From Tenrec ecaudatus (taxonomy: Eukaryota > Chordata > Mammalia > Afrosoricida > Tenrecidae), in contig NC_134542.1 of the NCBI RefSeq assembly GCF_050624435.1, forward strand, positions 13,661,497 to 13,725,496: a DNA stretch of 64,000 nucleotides, written 5' to 3'. The notes beneath the pieces are model-generated. The model ran no database searches. It worked only from the letters and a program-made list of their open reading frames with translations, and had not been told where the DNA came from. The number at the start of each line of letters is the position of its first letter. Within the stretch, counting starts at the first letter, position 1. Of this stretch, positions 1 through 10,460 are shown piece after piece. The translations under genes were made by a program, and so were the position numbers.

Positions 1-979
1 GATTCAGAAATGACCACGTGCATTATTCCGGCTTTCATTTTTTACTCTGTGCCTTGAATTTTTTTTTTTTTTGCATTCACTTAGCCATGAACTATGGTCC
101 TATCTTTAACCATACTAATGAAAAAAAGAGACAGGCATGAATATCCCAAAAAGCCCCTTCCACCTAGGTAAATCCTACCATCTCCTGCTGTGCATCTGTT
201 TCTCGGAACCAAAATAATAAAACCCAAAGCTCAGAGACATATAGTAGCTTTCCTACCACACGCTACTAATAAATTAAGCGAGAAATCTCCTCATTGCTAA
301 CACAGACTTCTGTTTTCCTGTCCACTGCTGCCTCTTCAATCTGGGAAGATTGCCCTAAAACATGCTTCCTCTGCATTAGAAAGATTCAAAGCCTGCATTT
401 TAGAAGATGTTGGTGAGGTGTCCTTGGAGAGTGTTTAAGTTAAGGCAATTAGAGAGCCTGGCCACATGGGTGGACAGGCAGCTAGCTCCTCATCTGCTGG
501 CCGAATTATTTATTTTTAAATGATCAGTGTACCTATTTGAACGCTGGATGATCATAATAATTCACAGGTGAGGATTCCATGAAACTTGACATGGGCAGGG
601 CTTACCACAGGTGGTAAGCATCCATGAAGTGCAAACTCTTACTGTTTCTGAAGTCCATCTGAGGTCAAAGAAGGCAGGTGCGATCCTGAGAAAGGATCAC
701 TAGCTTGGAAAAAAATAAACAAACATAAAAAGATACATGTTTCAATGAAGTTTCACAACAAGAACAAAACTCTGGGCTGTTGGTTTCAAACCAGAGTAGC
801 ACTGAGCAAGTAGTGCAGTTCCCTGGAACACAGTTGGCGGCAATCTTCATGGAAAGGGACCTCCAGGCTTGGCTCCCACAGAGCCTTGGGGTAGAGCGAA
901 GTCATCCTTTTGAAGTGCAGCCAATTGCACATACCGTTCACCACCTAGGGACCTAACCATAACAAATAGACCCTGTACT
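1..979. other. Unassigned non-coding DNA
   Basis: No repeat family, exon-like frame or RNA gene that I recognise. A poly-T run lies near base 60. Open frames here are short and look random. Confidence 0.5.
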
Positions 980-1170
980 TTCCCACAGCCATCGAGTCAA
1001 CTACGACTCATACCACCCCATAGAACTGCCTTGTGGGCTTCCCCAGATTTTAAAGCTTGAAGAGGCAGACTGTCTCATCTTTCCCAGGTGGAGCAGCTGA
1101 TGGATTCAAACCCGCGATGTTGCAGTTAGCAGCTCAATGGATAACCCACTGTGCCTGCTACCAGGGCCCA
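980..1170 (-). mobile_element. tRNA-derived AfroSINE-type SINE
   Basis: Read on the minus strand, this family starts with a tRNA-like head (consensus near GGAGCCCTGGTGG, then A-box and B-box-like blocks, the latter close to GGTCAGCAGTTCGAAACC). It ends in a tail containing GTCGCTATGAGTC and CGATGGCAGTGAG. This copy is near full length but diverged. Such SINEs are non-autonomous Pol III retroposons typical of Afrotheria. Confidence 0.8.
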
Positions 1171-1593
1171 AAACCCCATGCACATATTCCATTTTGGGTT
1201 TTGCTATCTGTTTGGGTCTTTGGGATAAATCCAACTTCTTCCAAGATTGTATAGTTAGACAGTGTCCAGACAGGGAGATCATGTTACCTCTTTGGACAGC
1301 TGATGTCCGGACTTCACCAGAAATGCCAAGCACTCTTCCCACTTCCCCATCCTTTTGCAGGGAAATGGAAACGCCTGGCTTCTTTGAGAGTACTTCGAGA
1401 TCAGATCCTCATGGAAGAAAAAATATATATCTCCACACCTTCCTGAGTTCCTTCCTCGTGGCTGTTTTAGGAAATTGAATATTTCCCCTCAAAATCCCAA
1501 ACCCTCTGAAATGTCATGTCTTCAGTCCGCACTTCTGGATAAGGCCTCTCCCTTGGAATGACTGCATCTTGGGGATAACCAAGCAGTTGTCCT
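1171..1593. other. Unassigned non-coding DNA
   Basis: No recognisable repeat. A 113-codon open frame on the plus strand starts inside the SINE head and runs into this stretch. Its translation shows no domain I know, so I treat it as chance. Confidence 0.4.
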
Positions 1594-1735
1594 CGTGTTG
1601 ACTCTGACTCATGGCCGCCCCACAGGGGTCAGAGTGAGTGCAGCAGTGCTTCTTGGGATTTCCTAGGGCTGAGCTGGACTGCCAGGCCTTCTGAGGCACC
1701 TGTGGGCGAAGGGAACATTCAGTTCAGCAGCCAAG
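1594..1735 (-). mobile_element. Older AfroSINE subfamily, partial
   Basis: On the minus strand the core resembles the elephant-type AfroSINE: a GACTCTGACTCATGG block, then a CCAGGCCTTCTGAGGCACCT block. The tRNA-like head is lost or too diverged to read. Confidence 0.6.
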
Positions 1736-2462
1736 CATTTCAGCCATGTGCACGGCTCAGGAGTGATCCTAGTAAGAACTAAACAGGAGCGGCGAGTCCG
1801 CCCCACACGATGGCGCAGGTCCCTTGGTTAGCACAACTTGCCTGTGAATTCCCCTTGTTGGCTTAAACAAGGCAGGATACCAAAGGAGTTACACGGTGTC
1901 ATCTGATTTTTAAAGGCTTGGGAGCAATTGGTGGAGAAGCACACAATTGATGAGCCTGTTGGAAGGGCCCAAGGTCTAGGTTGGCTCTCTGGTCTCCACC
2001 TATTCATGTGATTGTTCCTTCTTTCATCAAAGTATTCAGCAGGATGGTTTACATGGAACTCACCAGAGCCAATCCGCTCACACACCCTCCAAAAGACCTG
2101 GGCCAGGTAAGACCATGCGAGCTGAAAACAAAAGCAAGCAGTTGCCTAACCACGGGCGGTAGCATAGTTATGCCCCGTATGTGTAATCTGGGCCCCAGGA
2201 AGTAGTGGGAAGTGAACAATACTATCCCTGTGTAACCTGACTGCCAGCAAAGTAAAACCAACCAGCGTAGTCACAGTGCAGACATCCTTGGCGTGGAATC
2301 AGCCCACTCTCAGGTTGTAAATTGTCCTGGTCACTTTGAGTCACATGCTTTTTCATTTCAGCATCGTTTTTGCTCCAAATTCCAGTCTTCCTCTTGCCAC
2401 AGAATAGCTTCTGCCTATTTGCCTTGGCCGGTGACTTCCAGTTCTTAAACCAGGCTCCCTAA
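1736..2462. other. Unassigned non-coding DNA
   Basis: Nothing recognised on either strand. Confidence 0.4.
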
Positions 2463-2645
2463 GGAGCCCTGGTGGCAGCGTGAGCTGTGAACTTCAAGAT
2501 CAGCGGGGTGCAGGCACCAGGCACTCTTCTGGAGAAAGATGGGGTTTTCTACTCCTGTAAAGACTGACACTCTCAGGGACCCACCAGGAGCTCCACTCAG
2601 TCCGATCAGGTCACTCTGGGTCAGAATGGCCATGAGTCTAGATAA
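2463..2645 (+). mobile_element. tRNA-derived SINE
   Basis: Begins with GGAGCCCTGGTGGCAGC on the plus strand and keeps the TTTTCTACTCCTGTAAAG block and the GTCAGAATGGCCATGAGTC tail. The segment between head and body is degenerate. Confidence 0.75.
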
Positions 2646-3643
2646 ACCCCCAAGACCATCTCCCTGGGATAATCTGTCAACCTCAAACTGCAAATCAAGA
2701 TCTTTCCAGAAGTCAGCTAGGAACCAATCAACACTTGAGCCAAATTCGGGCTGGTTTTGTTTGTTTCTCTTAGTTGTCTGTCTTGAGTATTGTGTTCCCT
2801 CCCAGATGGACCTCCATGGGAACAGAGCGATGACAGCACCTTGGAAGGTTCCATGAGATGCTTAGGAGACGCGGACTCTACATCAATAATAGTGGGAGAA
2901 TTTGGAAAAAGATGGCATGCACACTTACCCAATTTGAAGAATATAACAATGTTGCTAAGTAACAAATGTAGAACTGGTTAAAAAGTTGTGTATCATTTGC
3001 CGTGTATATTTTCACCCAAAAAAATGGAAAAAGAGCAAAAAATGATATGCCTAGCACGTGTCTCCTTTCTGGCTAGTCTCAAAAACAAAACTGTGATCAT
3101 CTAGGGTGGAGTTTCTAAACTGTGGCCTATAAGCCAGGTCTGCTCTGGACAGGCTGCAAATAATTTTATAGACCCAGAACTTCTGTCTCAGACCTCCAGC
3201 TTCTCTTGGATAACGTGCATGCGATGCCACTGGTGTCCGAGCAGTTGGCCGGGCTGGGCCGTAGAGCCATTTCCCACATTTGAAGCTCCCTGGTTCATCG
3301 CAGGGTCTGCTTCCCTCGTCTGCTTGTTACTTGCCTCACCTTGTCTGGTCCTGAAGTTCTTCTGATCCCCACGTTTGAGGACTAGAAATTCATGTGCTTC
3401 CTAGAAAAAAAAAAAACAATCGTCCATAAGGCTAGTGAGAAAGGTAGTGAAATCATAAGCAATCACAAATGTTTCCATTATTTTAAAGGACTTTTCGTGG
3501 TCTTAATTTTTGTCATATATAGTTTTAAATTCTCCTGTCTCAATGAAGTGCTATTTTTAAGTGCTGTCGTCAAGTGCACTCACAATTTGAAGTGATTGGC
3601 ATGAATTATTATATGTAATTCTCACAGCAAAGAATGGTCTCAA
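2646..3643. other. Unassigned non-coding DNA
   Basis: No exon or well-supported repeat. Bases around 3110-3170 (GTTTCTAAACTGTGGCC) faintly recall the end of an old hAT element, too weakly to call. Confidence 0.4.
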
Positions 3644-3835
3644 AAACTCACTGCTATCCAGTCGATGCCAATTAATTGTTGCCCTACAGGACCGGGCAAA
3701 AACTACCCCTGGGCATTTTGGATACTGCAACTCTTTAAGGGAATAGAAAGCCCCATTCTTTCTCCTGGAGCAGCTGCTGGTTTCAAACTGCTGACCTTAT
3801 GGTTAGCAACCCAACTCATCACCACTGCACCACCT
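3644..3835 (-). mobile_element. tRNA-derived SINE
   Basis: Minus-strand copy. The tail side reads CTCACTGCTATCCAGTCGAT on the plus strand and the B-box-like block TTTCAAACTGCTGACC is clear. Confidence 0.8.
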
Positions 3836-3875
3836 TTAATAACAGGTAGATAGGATTATTCTATGGCTGGAGACA

Positions 3876-4082
3876 TGCCGTTCCGGGAAGGTGCAAACGG
3901 TTAGCTTGTTCAATTGCTAACTGAAAAGATGGTAGATCGAATCCACACAGAGGTACCTCAGAAAAGAGACTGCCAATCTACTTTTTGAAAACTCGGCCTT
4001 TAAGAACCCTGTGGAGCAGAGTTGAATGCCAACACTCCTGGGCCCACATAGGTTGGCAATGACTGGGTGGCAATTGGTTTGT
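3876..4082 (+). mobile_element. Older AfroSINE subfamily, near full length
   Basis: Plus strand: CCGGGAAGGTGCAAACGGTTA head, B-box-like GATCGAATCCACACAGAGG, body GAGACTGCCAATCTACTTTT, tail GCAATGACTGGGTGGCAATTGG. This matches the head-to-tail order of the elephant-type AfroSINE. Confidence 0.75.
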
Positions 4083-4269
4083 GCAAGGGGTTTGTGGTAC
4101 AGCACAGATCTCCTTAGGTGAAAGGTCCAGTGGGGCGGTGGGAGCCCAGCCCAGCGTGATCTAGGACTCTGAACCGCCAGCACAGATGCTGGGAGGCTGA
4201 CTGTGTGGGATGCCAGTGTAGACAGTGTCTCATCTACTGACGAGTAAATTCAAGTGTCTTCAAGAAATC

Positions 4270-4355
4270 TTTAATGTCCCTGTGGCCCAATTTCATCATC
4301 TAAAAAGCAGGGAGGGGTAATAATTATTGCTCTCAGAGTTACTATGACAATCCAC
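4270..4355 (+). mobile_element. MIR fragment
   Basis: The CCCAATTTCATCATCTAAAA block followed by GGGTAATAATTATTGC matches the conserved core of the ancient mammalian MIR SINE. Confidence 0.6.
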
Positions 4356-4867
4356 TTATTTGGGAAGCCAACCAGGTCGACTTAACTTGAAGTCCAGCAT
4401 CAGGCTACTTGGGTTCCTGTCTCTGTGGGTTGGAGGACATTGGGACGAGTTTGATTAGCTCCTCCACCTTGAAGTGTCCAACTCAACGGTGACTGACAAC
4501 AGCGACAGAGAGAGGAAGCTGAGCTCTAGCAAGATTCTGAAGCTTATCCGCACTTTACGCTCTCTCAGATCATCCACTTGGTGTATTTGCTGGTTACTCT
4601 TCATCCACCAGAATACATCCTCCATGAGAACCTATCTGTTTTGTTCGGGGCTGTATTGCTAGGACCTAAAATCATGCCTGGGTCCCAGGAGAAGCTTAAA
4701 AAACAATCCCAAAACAAACAGAATAAACATCCTGTGAATACAAGAATGTTGTGTATGTTCACCATCATGTTTCTAGTCGTGAGGGTATAGAAAGAGAGCA
4801 AGGTGGCAATGAGAAATTGCAAAGAGGAGAGATGAAGACCGCCGCTGTTTTCAGAGCTCTTGTGTGT
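4356..4867. other. Unassigned non-coding DNA
   Basis: Nothing recognised. Confidence 0.4.
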
Positions 4868-5165
4868 TATTGTTTGGTGCCATGTGTTGATTCCGACACA
4901 CAGTGCCCCTACACCCCACAGAATGCAACACTGCACGGCCCTGCTCCAGCCTCACAATGGTTCCTGTGCCCGAGCCCACTGCTGCCACCCCTGTGTCAAT
5001 TTCACTGTGTCGGCTCAGTGAGGGCCTTCCTCTCTTTTACTGCATATCCGCGGGACCCAGCATGACGTCCTTCTCTGGGGAGTGGCCTCTCCTGACAACG
5101 CATCCAAAGTATGTGAGACCAAGACTTGCCCTCCTTGCCTCTAACGAATACTCTGGTCATAGCTC
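4868..5165 (-). mobile_element. RTE-clade LINE, 3' end fragment
   Basis: Recognised by blocks shared with the other RTE 3' ends in this window: AGCATGACGTCCTTCTCTGG, CTCTCCTGACAACGCATCCA and AAAGTATGTGAGACCAAGAC on the plus strand. In the sense direction these encode the RTE/BovB ORF2 C-terminus. It is truncated at its 5' side. Confidence 0.7.
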
Positions 5166-5187
5166 GTGGTAGTCTACCATATTCATA

Positions 5188-5235
5188 AGGTCGCTGTGAG
5201 TCGGCAGTGACTAGATGGTAGTGAGTGTGTTTGGT
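5188..5235 (+). mobile_element. SINE tail fragment
   Basis: Only the plus-strand SINE tail is present (AAGGTCGCTGTGAGTCGG, then TAGTGAGTGTGTTTGG). Confidence 0.55.
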
Positions 5236-5276
5236 AGCATATGTATGCTCTTGTGTGCCATGCCGAGATGTATTTT

Positions 5277-5450
5277 CCAGGGACTCTGGTGGTGTAAGTG
5301 GTCCAAACTCACCCAACATTTCCACAGGAGAAAGGCCAGGCAATCTGAAGATCCCACCCATCAACCCCTCGGAAGCAGCCCCTCACTCCCGGGGGGTTGG
5401 AGGGCTGGGAAGGGAGACTCAACAGGGTCTAAATCTACTTGAAGGCCCTT
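5277..5450 (+). mobile_element. Degenerate SINE
   Basis: A CCAGGGACTCTGGTGGTGTA head on the plus strand, then poorly preserved body and no clean tail. Confidence 0.4.
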
Positions 5451-5549
5451 AACAATGGTTTCCTTTTTTAAGGGCTGAGAATAATACTTAGAATAACCCT
5501 TTGCAAAAAAACAAAAACCAACCATCTGTGACTGTTGGCACTAGATGTC

Positions 5550-5950
5550 TATTATGGATCGTATGTGCCATTCCAAAATATATGGTTGAAACCGAACCCC
5601 TATATCCGTGGATATAATCCCCCTTGAGTGGTTTCAGCTGTGTTCATCATCAAACCCACACCAGTGTGGGGGAGCTGAATCGCTTCTACATTATAAACTG
5701 AGCAGCTTAGACAGAGGGAGCCCAAAGAGGGCAGGTGAGGCAGGTGAACTAGGTGGGAGGGATTGATGCCAATCTCCAGGGAACTGAGGAAAACCTGGGT
5801 TGCAGAAGCTGAAGGAGACAAGGGCCTTCTAGAGTCAGTGCCCTACATGCAAATATCTAGCTTCCTGAGCTGTGAGGAAATACACGTCTGCTCTGTACGG
5901 CCACCCGTCCGAGGCATTTGTGTTATGGCAGCATTGGGAAACCAAGACAA
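5550..5950 (+). mobile_element. Solo MaLR-like (MLT1-type) LTR
   Basis: Starts near TTATGGATCGTATGTGCC with CCAAAATATATGGTTGAAAC and CGAACCCCTATATCC, as in MLT1 LTRs. It ends with CTTCCTGAGCTGTGAGGAAA and TGTTATGGCAGCATTGGG. No internal retroviral sequence is present, so it is a solo LTR. Ancient and diverged. Confidence 0.65.
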
Positions 5951-6011
5951 TGCCATGCTTTGCATGCACAACTGAACCAAATGCTTCCATGGGTCCTATG
6001 CTAGAGGTATA

Positions 6012-6909
6012 AGGGGATACCCCCTGCAGCCCCCCAAAAACAGACACTCAGCTGGGCAGAGGTATCATATGCACATTTTTCTTGCTAGGCAAGCATCCAG
6101 CAACTTACCGTGAGTTAGTGCATCCAGAGGCATCGCCTGGGAAGGTTCTCTCTGGTCGCAGTGAATTTCTTCGTGAAAGCAGTTTCACTCCAGCAGTTTT
6201 GTGATGGCAGATTTAAGAGAATAGCGTGTGGCTGTGAGATTATGTTCCCTGCTCTGGAAAAATGCCGCAGAAACTGTTGTGATGTTGAACACAGCTTATA
6301 AGGACAGCACTATGGGAAAAACTCAAATGTATGGGTGGTTTTCTCATTTCAAAAAAGGTGAAATGTCAATTGATGGAAAAGCTTGTTCTGGGCGTCTGTT
6401 TGAAAATGTCAACTTATAGTGCATATGGGGTTCATTCTCCCGGGTCAGATTGTTAATCAAGCTTTCTCTTTAGAGGGTCTGTAAGATAGTATAACAGTGT
6501 GTGCCCCAAAAAGGCCTGATTTCTGAAAGACAGGGCACTGGTTTTGCCACCCTGACAATGCACCTGCTCACACAGCCATTTCAGTATATCGGTTTGGGGC
6601 AAAAACCAGCATACTTTCTGCACCTTATTCACCTGATGTCACTCTATGCAACTTCTTTTTGTTTCTCCAAATGAAGAGGGACATGAAGGGACAGCAATTT
6701 GAGGCATAGAAAAGGTGAAGAAAAACAAAAAACGAGGGAGGTGCTGTCAGTCATCCAAACAGTTGAGTTTGAAAAATGTTTCTAAGAATGGAATCGCAGA
6801 TTTGACAAATGTATTAAGTGTAATGGAGAGTATTTTGAAGATGATAAGGTTGTAAAAAATGTAAATGTATAGCTTCTGGGAAAAAATCCATTTCTTTTTG
6901 GTATCCCCT
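6012..6909 (+). mobile_element. Mariner-family DNA transposon, degraded but end to end
   Basis: The ends are AGGGGATACC and its exact complement GGTATCCCCT, with TA just upstream; the TA expected downstream is not intact. Transposase remnants lie in order: an N-terminal helix-turn-helix-like part (MGKTQMYGWFSHFKKGEM, near 6310-6364), a catalytic HPDNAPAHTA block near 6550, SAPYSPD near 6620 and the C-terminal NRRFDKCIKCNGEYFED near 6790-6840. Frameshifts and stops separate these parts and the element is shorter than an autonomous mariner (about 1.3 kb), so it is inactive. Confidence 0.8.
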
Positions 6910-6911
6910 CG

Positions 6912-7412
6912 TGTTGTTGTTAGGTGCTATTGAGTCTGTTCCTGCCCATAGCCACCCTGTGTACAGCAGGACAGAACACCGGCCAGACCTGTGCCACCTC
7001 ACAATTGGGCTTGGGGCCATCTGTGCAGCCATTATGTCAGCCCACCTTGTCGAAGGTTTTCCTCTTCTTCGCTGCTCCACCACTTGACCAAGCATAATGT
7101 CCTTCTCCAGGGACTGGTCTCTCCTGACAATCTCTCCCACAGTACATGAGATGAAGTCTTGCCATTTTTGCCCCCAAGGACTGTTTGGGCTATACTTCTT
7201 CCAAGACCAATTTGTTTGTTCTTTGTCAGCACTATAATTCATAAACATCCATTCTTCTTTGGTCTTCTTTATTCAATGCCCAACATTCATATGCATATAA
7301 GGTGATTGAAATTACCGTGACTTTAGTCCTCAAAGTAACCCGCTTCCTGTTCAGCACTTTAACGAGGACTTGTGCAGCAGAATTCTCCAATGCAATGATA
7401 TGAGCAGCCTTC
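6912..7412 (-). mobile_element. RTE-clade LINE, 3' end fragment
   Basis: On the plus strand it begins with the reversed tail GTTGTTGTTAGGTGCTATTG, then the AGCATAATGTCCTTCTCC and TTCTTCCAAGACCAATTTG blocks. It runs about 500 bp into ORF2 and abuts the mariner end. Confidence 0.75.
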
Positions 7413-7419
7413 AAAAAAT

Positions 7420-7618
7420 CCCAAACTCACTGCCGTCGAGTGGATTATGACTCAGAGTGACCCTATAGGACAGGGTAGAATGGACCTTGTGGGTTCCCAA
7501 GACTTTTCAATTCTTTAGGGAGTAGAAAGCCTCATCTTTCACCTGTGGGTCAGTTGGTGGTTTTGAATTGCTGACCTGGCAGTTAGCAGCCCAATGCGTT
7601 ACCACTATGTCACCAGGC
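7420..7618 (-). mobile_element. tRNA-derived SINE, full length
   Basis: CTCACTGCCGTCGAGTGGAT tail side and TTTTGAATTGCTGACC B-box side on the plus strand. It lies directly beyond the RTE fragment. Confidence 0.85.
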
Positions 7619-8266
7619 ATAGCTAAGGAGCTCTGTTGAAGAGACGCAAAGGAACATAGACCAGTCACCTATTTGGAAAGTGGAAGGCTGATTCTGAGAT
7701 CAGAGAACTTTTCACAACCACACCTGTAAGCTGTCACGAGCGTCGCTGAGGTTCACAGCCAGGGCCTCATGCTTGTGCTTTCTCCTTCAAAGGATTGATG
7801 CTCAAAAGAATTTGTTCCTTAAGTCCTGAGAAACAGGCCAAGGCAATGCTCAAGTATTCTTTCCCCAGAGTGGAGAAGGACCCTCTTGGAAGACCAGATG
7901 CCTTTGACTCTCTGGAATGCCCAAACAAATGGTGTCCACGTTGACAAAGTGAAGTCAACAGTTGAAGGCCTGGCGTGCCCACTCTTCTGTTCCAAAGCTC
8001 TTCCAAGTTTGCTGATCTACAAGCAAGTCATGTACAAGAATCCCAGGGTGGCCATTAATCATAAGGTCTGTTGAGAAGACATCAATTAGTATGGCCTTCT
8101 GACCATAATTCCTTTCATGATGGATTCTAATTCTGGACCCGATGCCTGTGGCACTGTCAGGCAGATGATGACTGCATAGATGTGTTGGTCAGAAACCGAA
8201 CCCAGGCCTATCAAACGAAAAGTGGACTAGTTCTGTACTTTGATTTCAGTGGTGGTTAAATCAACC
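7619..8266. other. Unassigned non-coding DNA
   Basis: Nothing recognised. Confidence 0.4.
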
Positions 8267-8462
8267 TACTCACTGCCCTCAAGTTGATTCCTATCAGTAG
8301 CAACTCTAGAACAAAGCAGAACTGCCCCTCTGTGGATTTCTGAGACTGTAACTCTTTATAGGAGTGGAAACTTTTTATAGATGTAACTCATCTTTCTTCC
8401 CTGGATCAACTGGAGGTTCAAACTGCTGACCGTGTGGTTAGCAGTCCCATGTGTACCCCATA
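8267..8462 (-). mobile_element. tRNA-derived SINE
   Basis: CTCACTGCCCTCAAGTTGAT tail side and GTTCAAACTGCTGACC B-box side. A short internal partial duplication (ACTTTTTATAGATGTAACTC) lies in the body. Confidence 0.8.
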
Positions 8463-9139
8463 ATGGATGCACACAGTATGTCAGCGTCAGTTTTCTGGTT
8501 TTGACATTGTTCTACAGTGATGTGAGCTGAACCCATCAGGTGAAATGGGGAGAAAGGTTCACATGAACTATCTTTGCTCCATCCTGTGACTTTACACGTA
8601 TTTCAAACCAAATCTTGAAGTATCATTATCAGGCTTCAATTGCTTTAACTTTAACCACACTAAACACTTTAAGGGATTCGGAACTGCTGATATAAGGATA
8701 ATGTACCCTCTAATTGGAACAATGAACTTCATGAACATCATAAGGATTTGCGAGTTGCCTCTCCAAAGCTTCTATCCTCACAGGTGACCTGAGCAGACAT
8801 AAACCTCTGACATACAACGATTCTCATTTTCAGAGAGGGGGGTCTGGTACAAAGTGAGAGTCCACAAGTCAGCTAAGAGCTGGTACCCTGCGATCCAGCA
8901 AGTCGCTGTTTGACAAATAGTGCTGGGCAAAGAAATTCATGGAAACAAGAATAGTAAGAATGAGGATATGACACTGGATGCAGTCAAGGCACCAGGGCAA
9001 ACTACGTGGTATATAAGGAAGGAAATTAAGAAATAAAAAAACGTTGGTAGGAAATAAAAGGCTCTGGGTCAAGGGCTCACTGGGGCTGGGGATGGGTTCT
9101 CACTTAGTACCTTGGTGTTTTGTGCTTATATAAAAATCA
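8463..9139. other. Unassigned non-coding DNA
   Basis: Nothing recognised. Confidence 0.4.
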
Positions 9140-9303
9140 GTTACAATCAAGTTGATTCTGGTGTGTAGGGAAGCTATAAGACATTGTACGACTGCACAAT
9201 GAGGCTTACAAGACTGTAAGCTTTACAGAAGCAGACTGCCAAGTCTTCTTCCTTTGGCATGATTGATGAGTTCTAATCACCAACCTTTCAGTTACCAGTG
9301 GTT
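9140..9303 (-). mobile_element. Degenerate SINE
   Basis: The body block CAAGACTGTAAGCTTTACAG and the tail-side CAAGTTGATTCTGG survive; the tRNA-like head is eroded. A short TG microsatellite follows at about 9305-9330. Confidence 0.5.
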
Positions 9304-9384
9304 TTGTGTGTGTGTGTTGTGTTGTGTGTATGGGATACCTAAAACTGAAAAATACCAGTGCTCATTTGTGTTCTTTATGTGAGG

Positions 9385-9731
9385 GGGATAGTGCATTTGG
9401 AGTTTGTTTCACCAGGTCAGACTGTTAATCAAACTTTCTATTTAGAGCAGGGGTCCTCAGATGTTTTAAACAGAGAGCCAGTTTACTGTCCCTCAGGCCC
9501 GTTGGAGGGGCAGACTATAGTTTAACAATAACTATGAACAAATTCCTATGCACACTGCACATATCTTATTTTGAAGTAAAAAACAAAAGGGGAAAAAGTA
9601 CCTGGCGGGCTGGATAAATGTCCTCGGCTGGCCACATGTGGCCCTCGGGCCATAGTTTGAGGACCCCTGATTTAGAGATTCTAACAATGCATGACAATAA
9701 AGGCCTGATTTGTGGCAGACGGGTCACTGGT
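9385..9731 (+). mobile_element. Mariner fragment, plus-strand arm (interrupted)
   Basis: The segments before 9440 and after 9678 join into sequence matching 6420-6540 of the first mariner (GTCAGACTGTTAATCAA, then AAAGGCCTGATTT). A hAT MITE interrupts it. The arm stops where an inverted second copy begins. Confidence 0.7.
9448..9669. mobile_element. Non-autonomous hAT transposon, intact ends
   Basis: 222 bp with terminal inverted repeats beginning CAGGGGTCCTCA at both ends and a perfect 8-bp target duplication ATTTAGAG (9440-9447 and 9670-9677). Terminal sequence and 8-bp duplication are diagnostic of the hAT superfamily. The ends resemble OposCharlie-type elements; that name is from memory and unconfirmed. 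Confidence 0.88.
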
Positions 9732-10249
9732 CACACACTGTTATACACTCTTTTAGACCCTCTAAATAGAAAGCTTGATTAACAGTCTGACCACATGGAA
9801 CAAACTCCAAATGTGCTAAGACTCGGTGTTTTCATCTATTTGTGAAGTTGCTAGATGTCCGGAATGAGATTTGTCATCAATCAACATTTCACCTTTCTGA
9901 AATGAGAAAACCATTCATACACTTGGGTTTTTCCCATCTAATTGTCCCAGTACGCTGTGTTCAACATCACAACAGTTGCTGTGGCATTTTTCCAGAGCAC
10001 GAAACAAAATTTCAGAGCTGTACACTGTTCTCTTAAATCAGCCATCACAAAAAAAAAATGAGGTTGGAGTGAAACTGCTTTCACGAAAAAATTCACTATG
10101 ACCAGAGAGAACCTTACCAGGCGACGCAACCAGATGCACTAACTCAGAGTGAGTTGCTTGATACTCTCCTAGTGGGAAAAAAGCATACTATGAAAACTCC
10201 GTCCAGCAGAGCTTTTTCCCAGTTTTCCGGTTTGGGGGGGTACCCCCAT
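9732..10249 (-). mobile_element. Mariner fragment, minus-strand arm
   Basis: The complement matches the first 520 bp or so of the 6012-6909 mariner, including the start-proximal terminal repeat remnant (GGTACCCCCAT at about 10239) and the N-terminal transposase part (ADLREQCTALKFCFVLWKN). The catalytic half is absent on this arm. Confidence 0.75.
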
Positions 10250-10334
10250 ACACACACACATATGAAAGTGTTCGCTTCAGAGAGTTTACTCTTGGCTACT
10301 AAGTGAGAGATTGGGGCTTCCACTTTACCCAGCT

Positions 10335-10460
10335 GTGCTGCAGAAGAAATGCCTGGTGATCTACCTCCGGAAAGTTAAAGCCATTATGGTACAGTCCTAC
10401 TCTGTCAGGCACAGTATTGTCAAGCATAGGAATCAACTTCACGGCAATGGGCAATTTTTC
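10335..10460 (+). mobile_element. Older AfroSINE subfamily, 3' half
   Basis: AAGAAATGCCTGGTGATCTA, then CATTATGGTACAGTCCTACT and CACGGCAATGGGC on the plus strand; the head is missing. Confidence 0.6.

Noticed and set aside
3105-3200. Old hAT element end
   Set aside because: Only about 15 bases resemble a known terminus and no second end was found.
6228-6419. SETMAR-like domesticated transposase gene
   Set aside because: The frame lies within a mariner with both terminal repeats, ends early and continues only through frameshifts; no SET domain or intron nearby.
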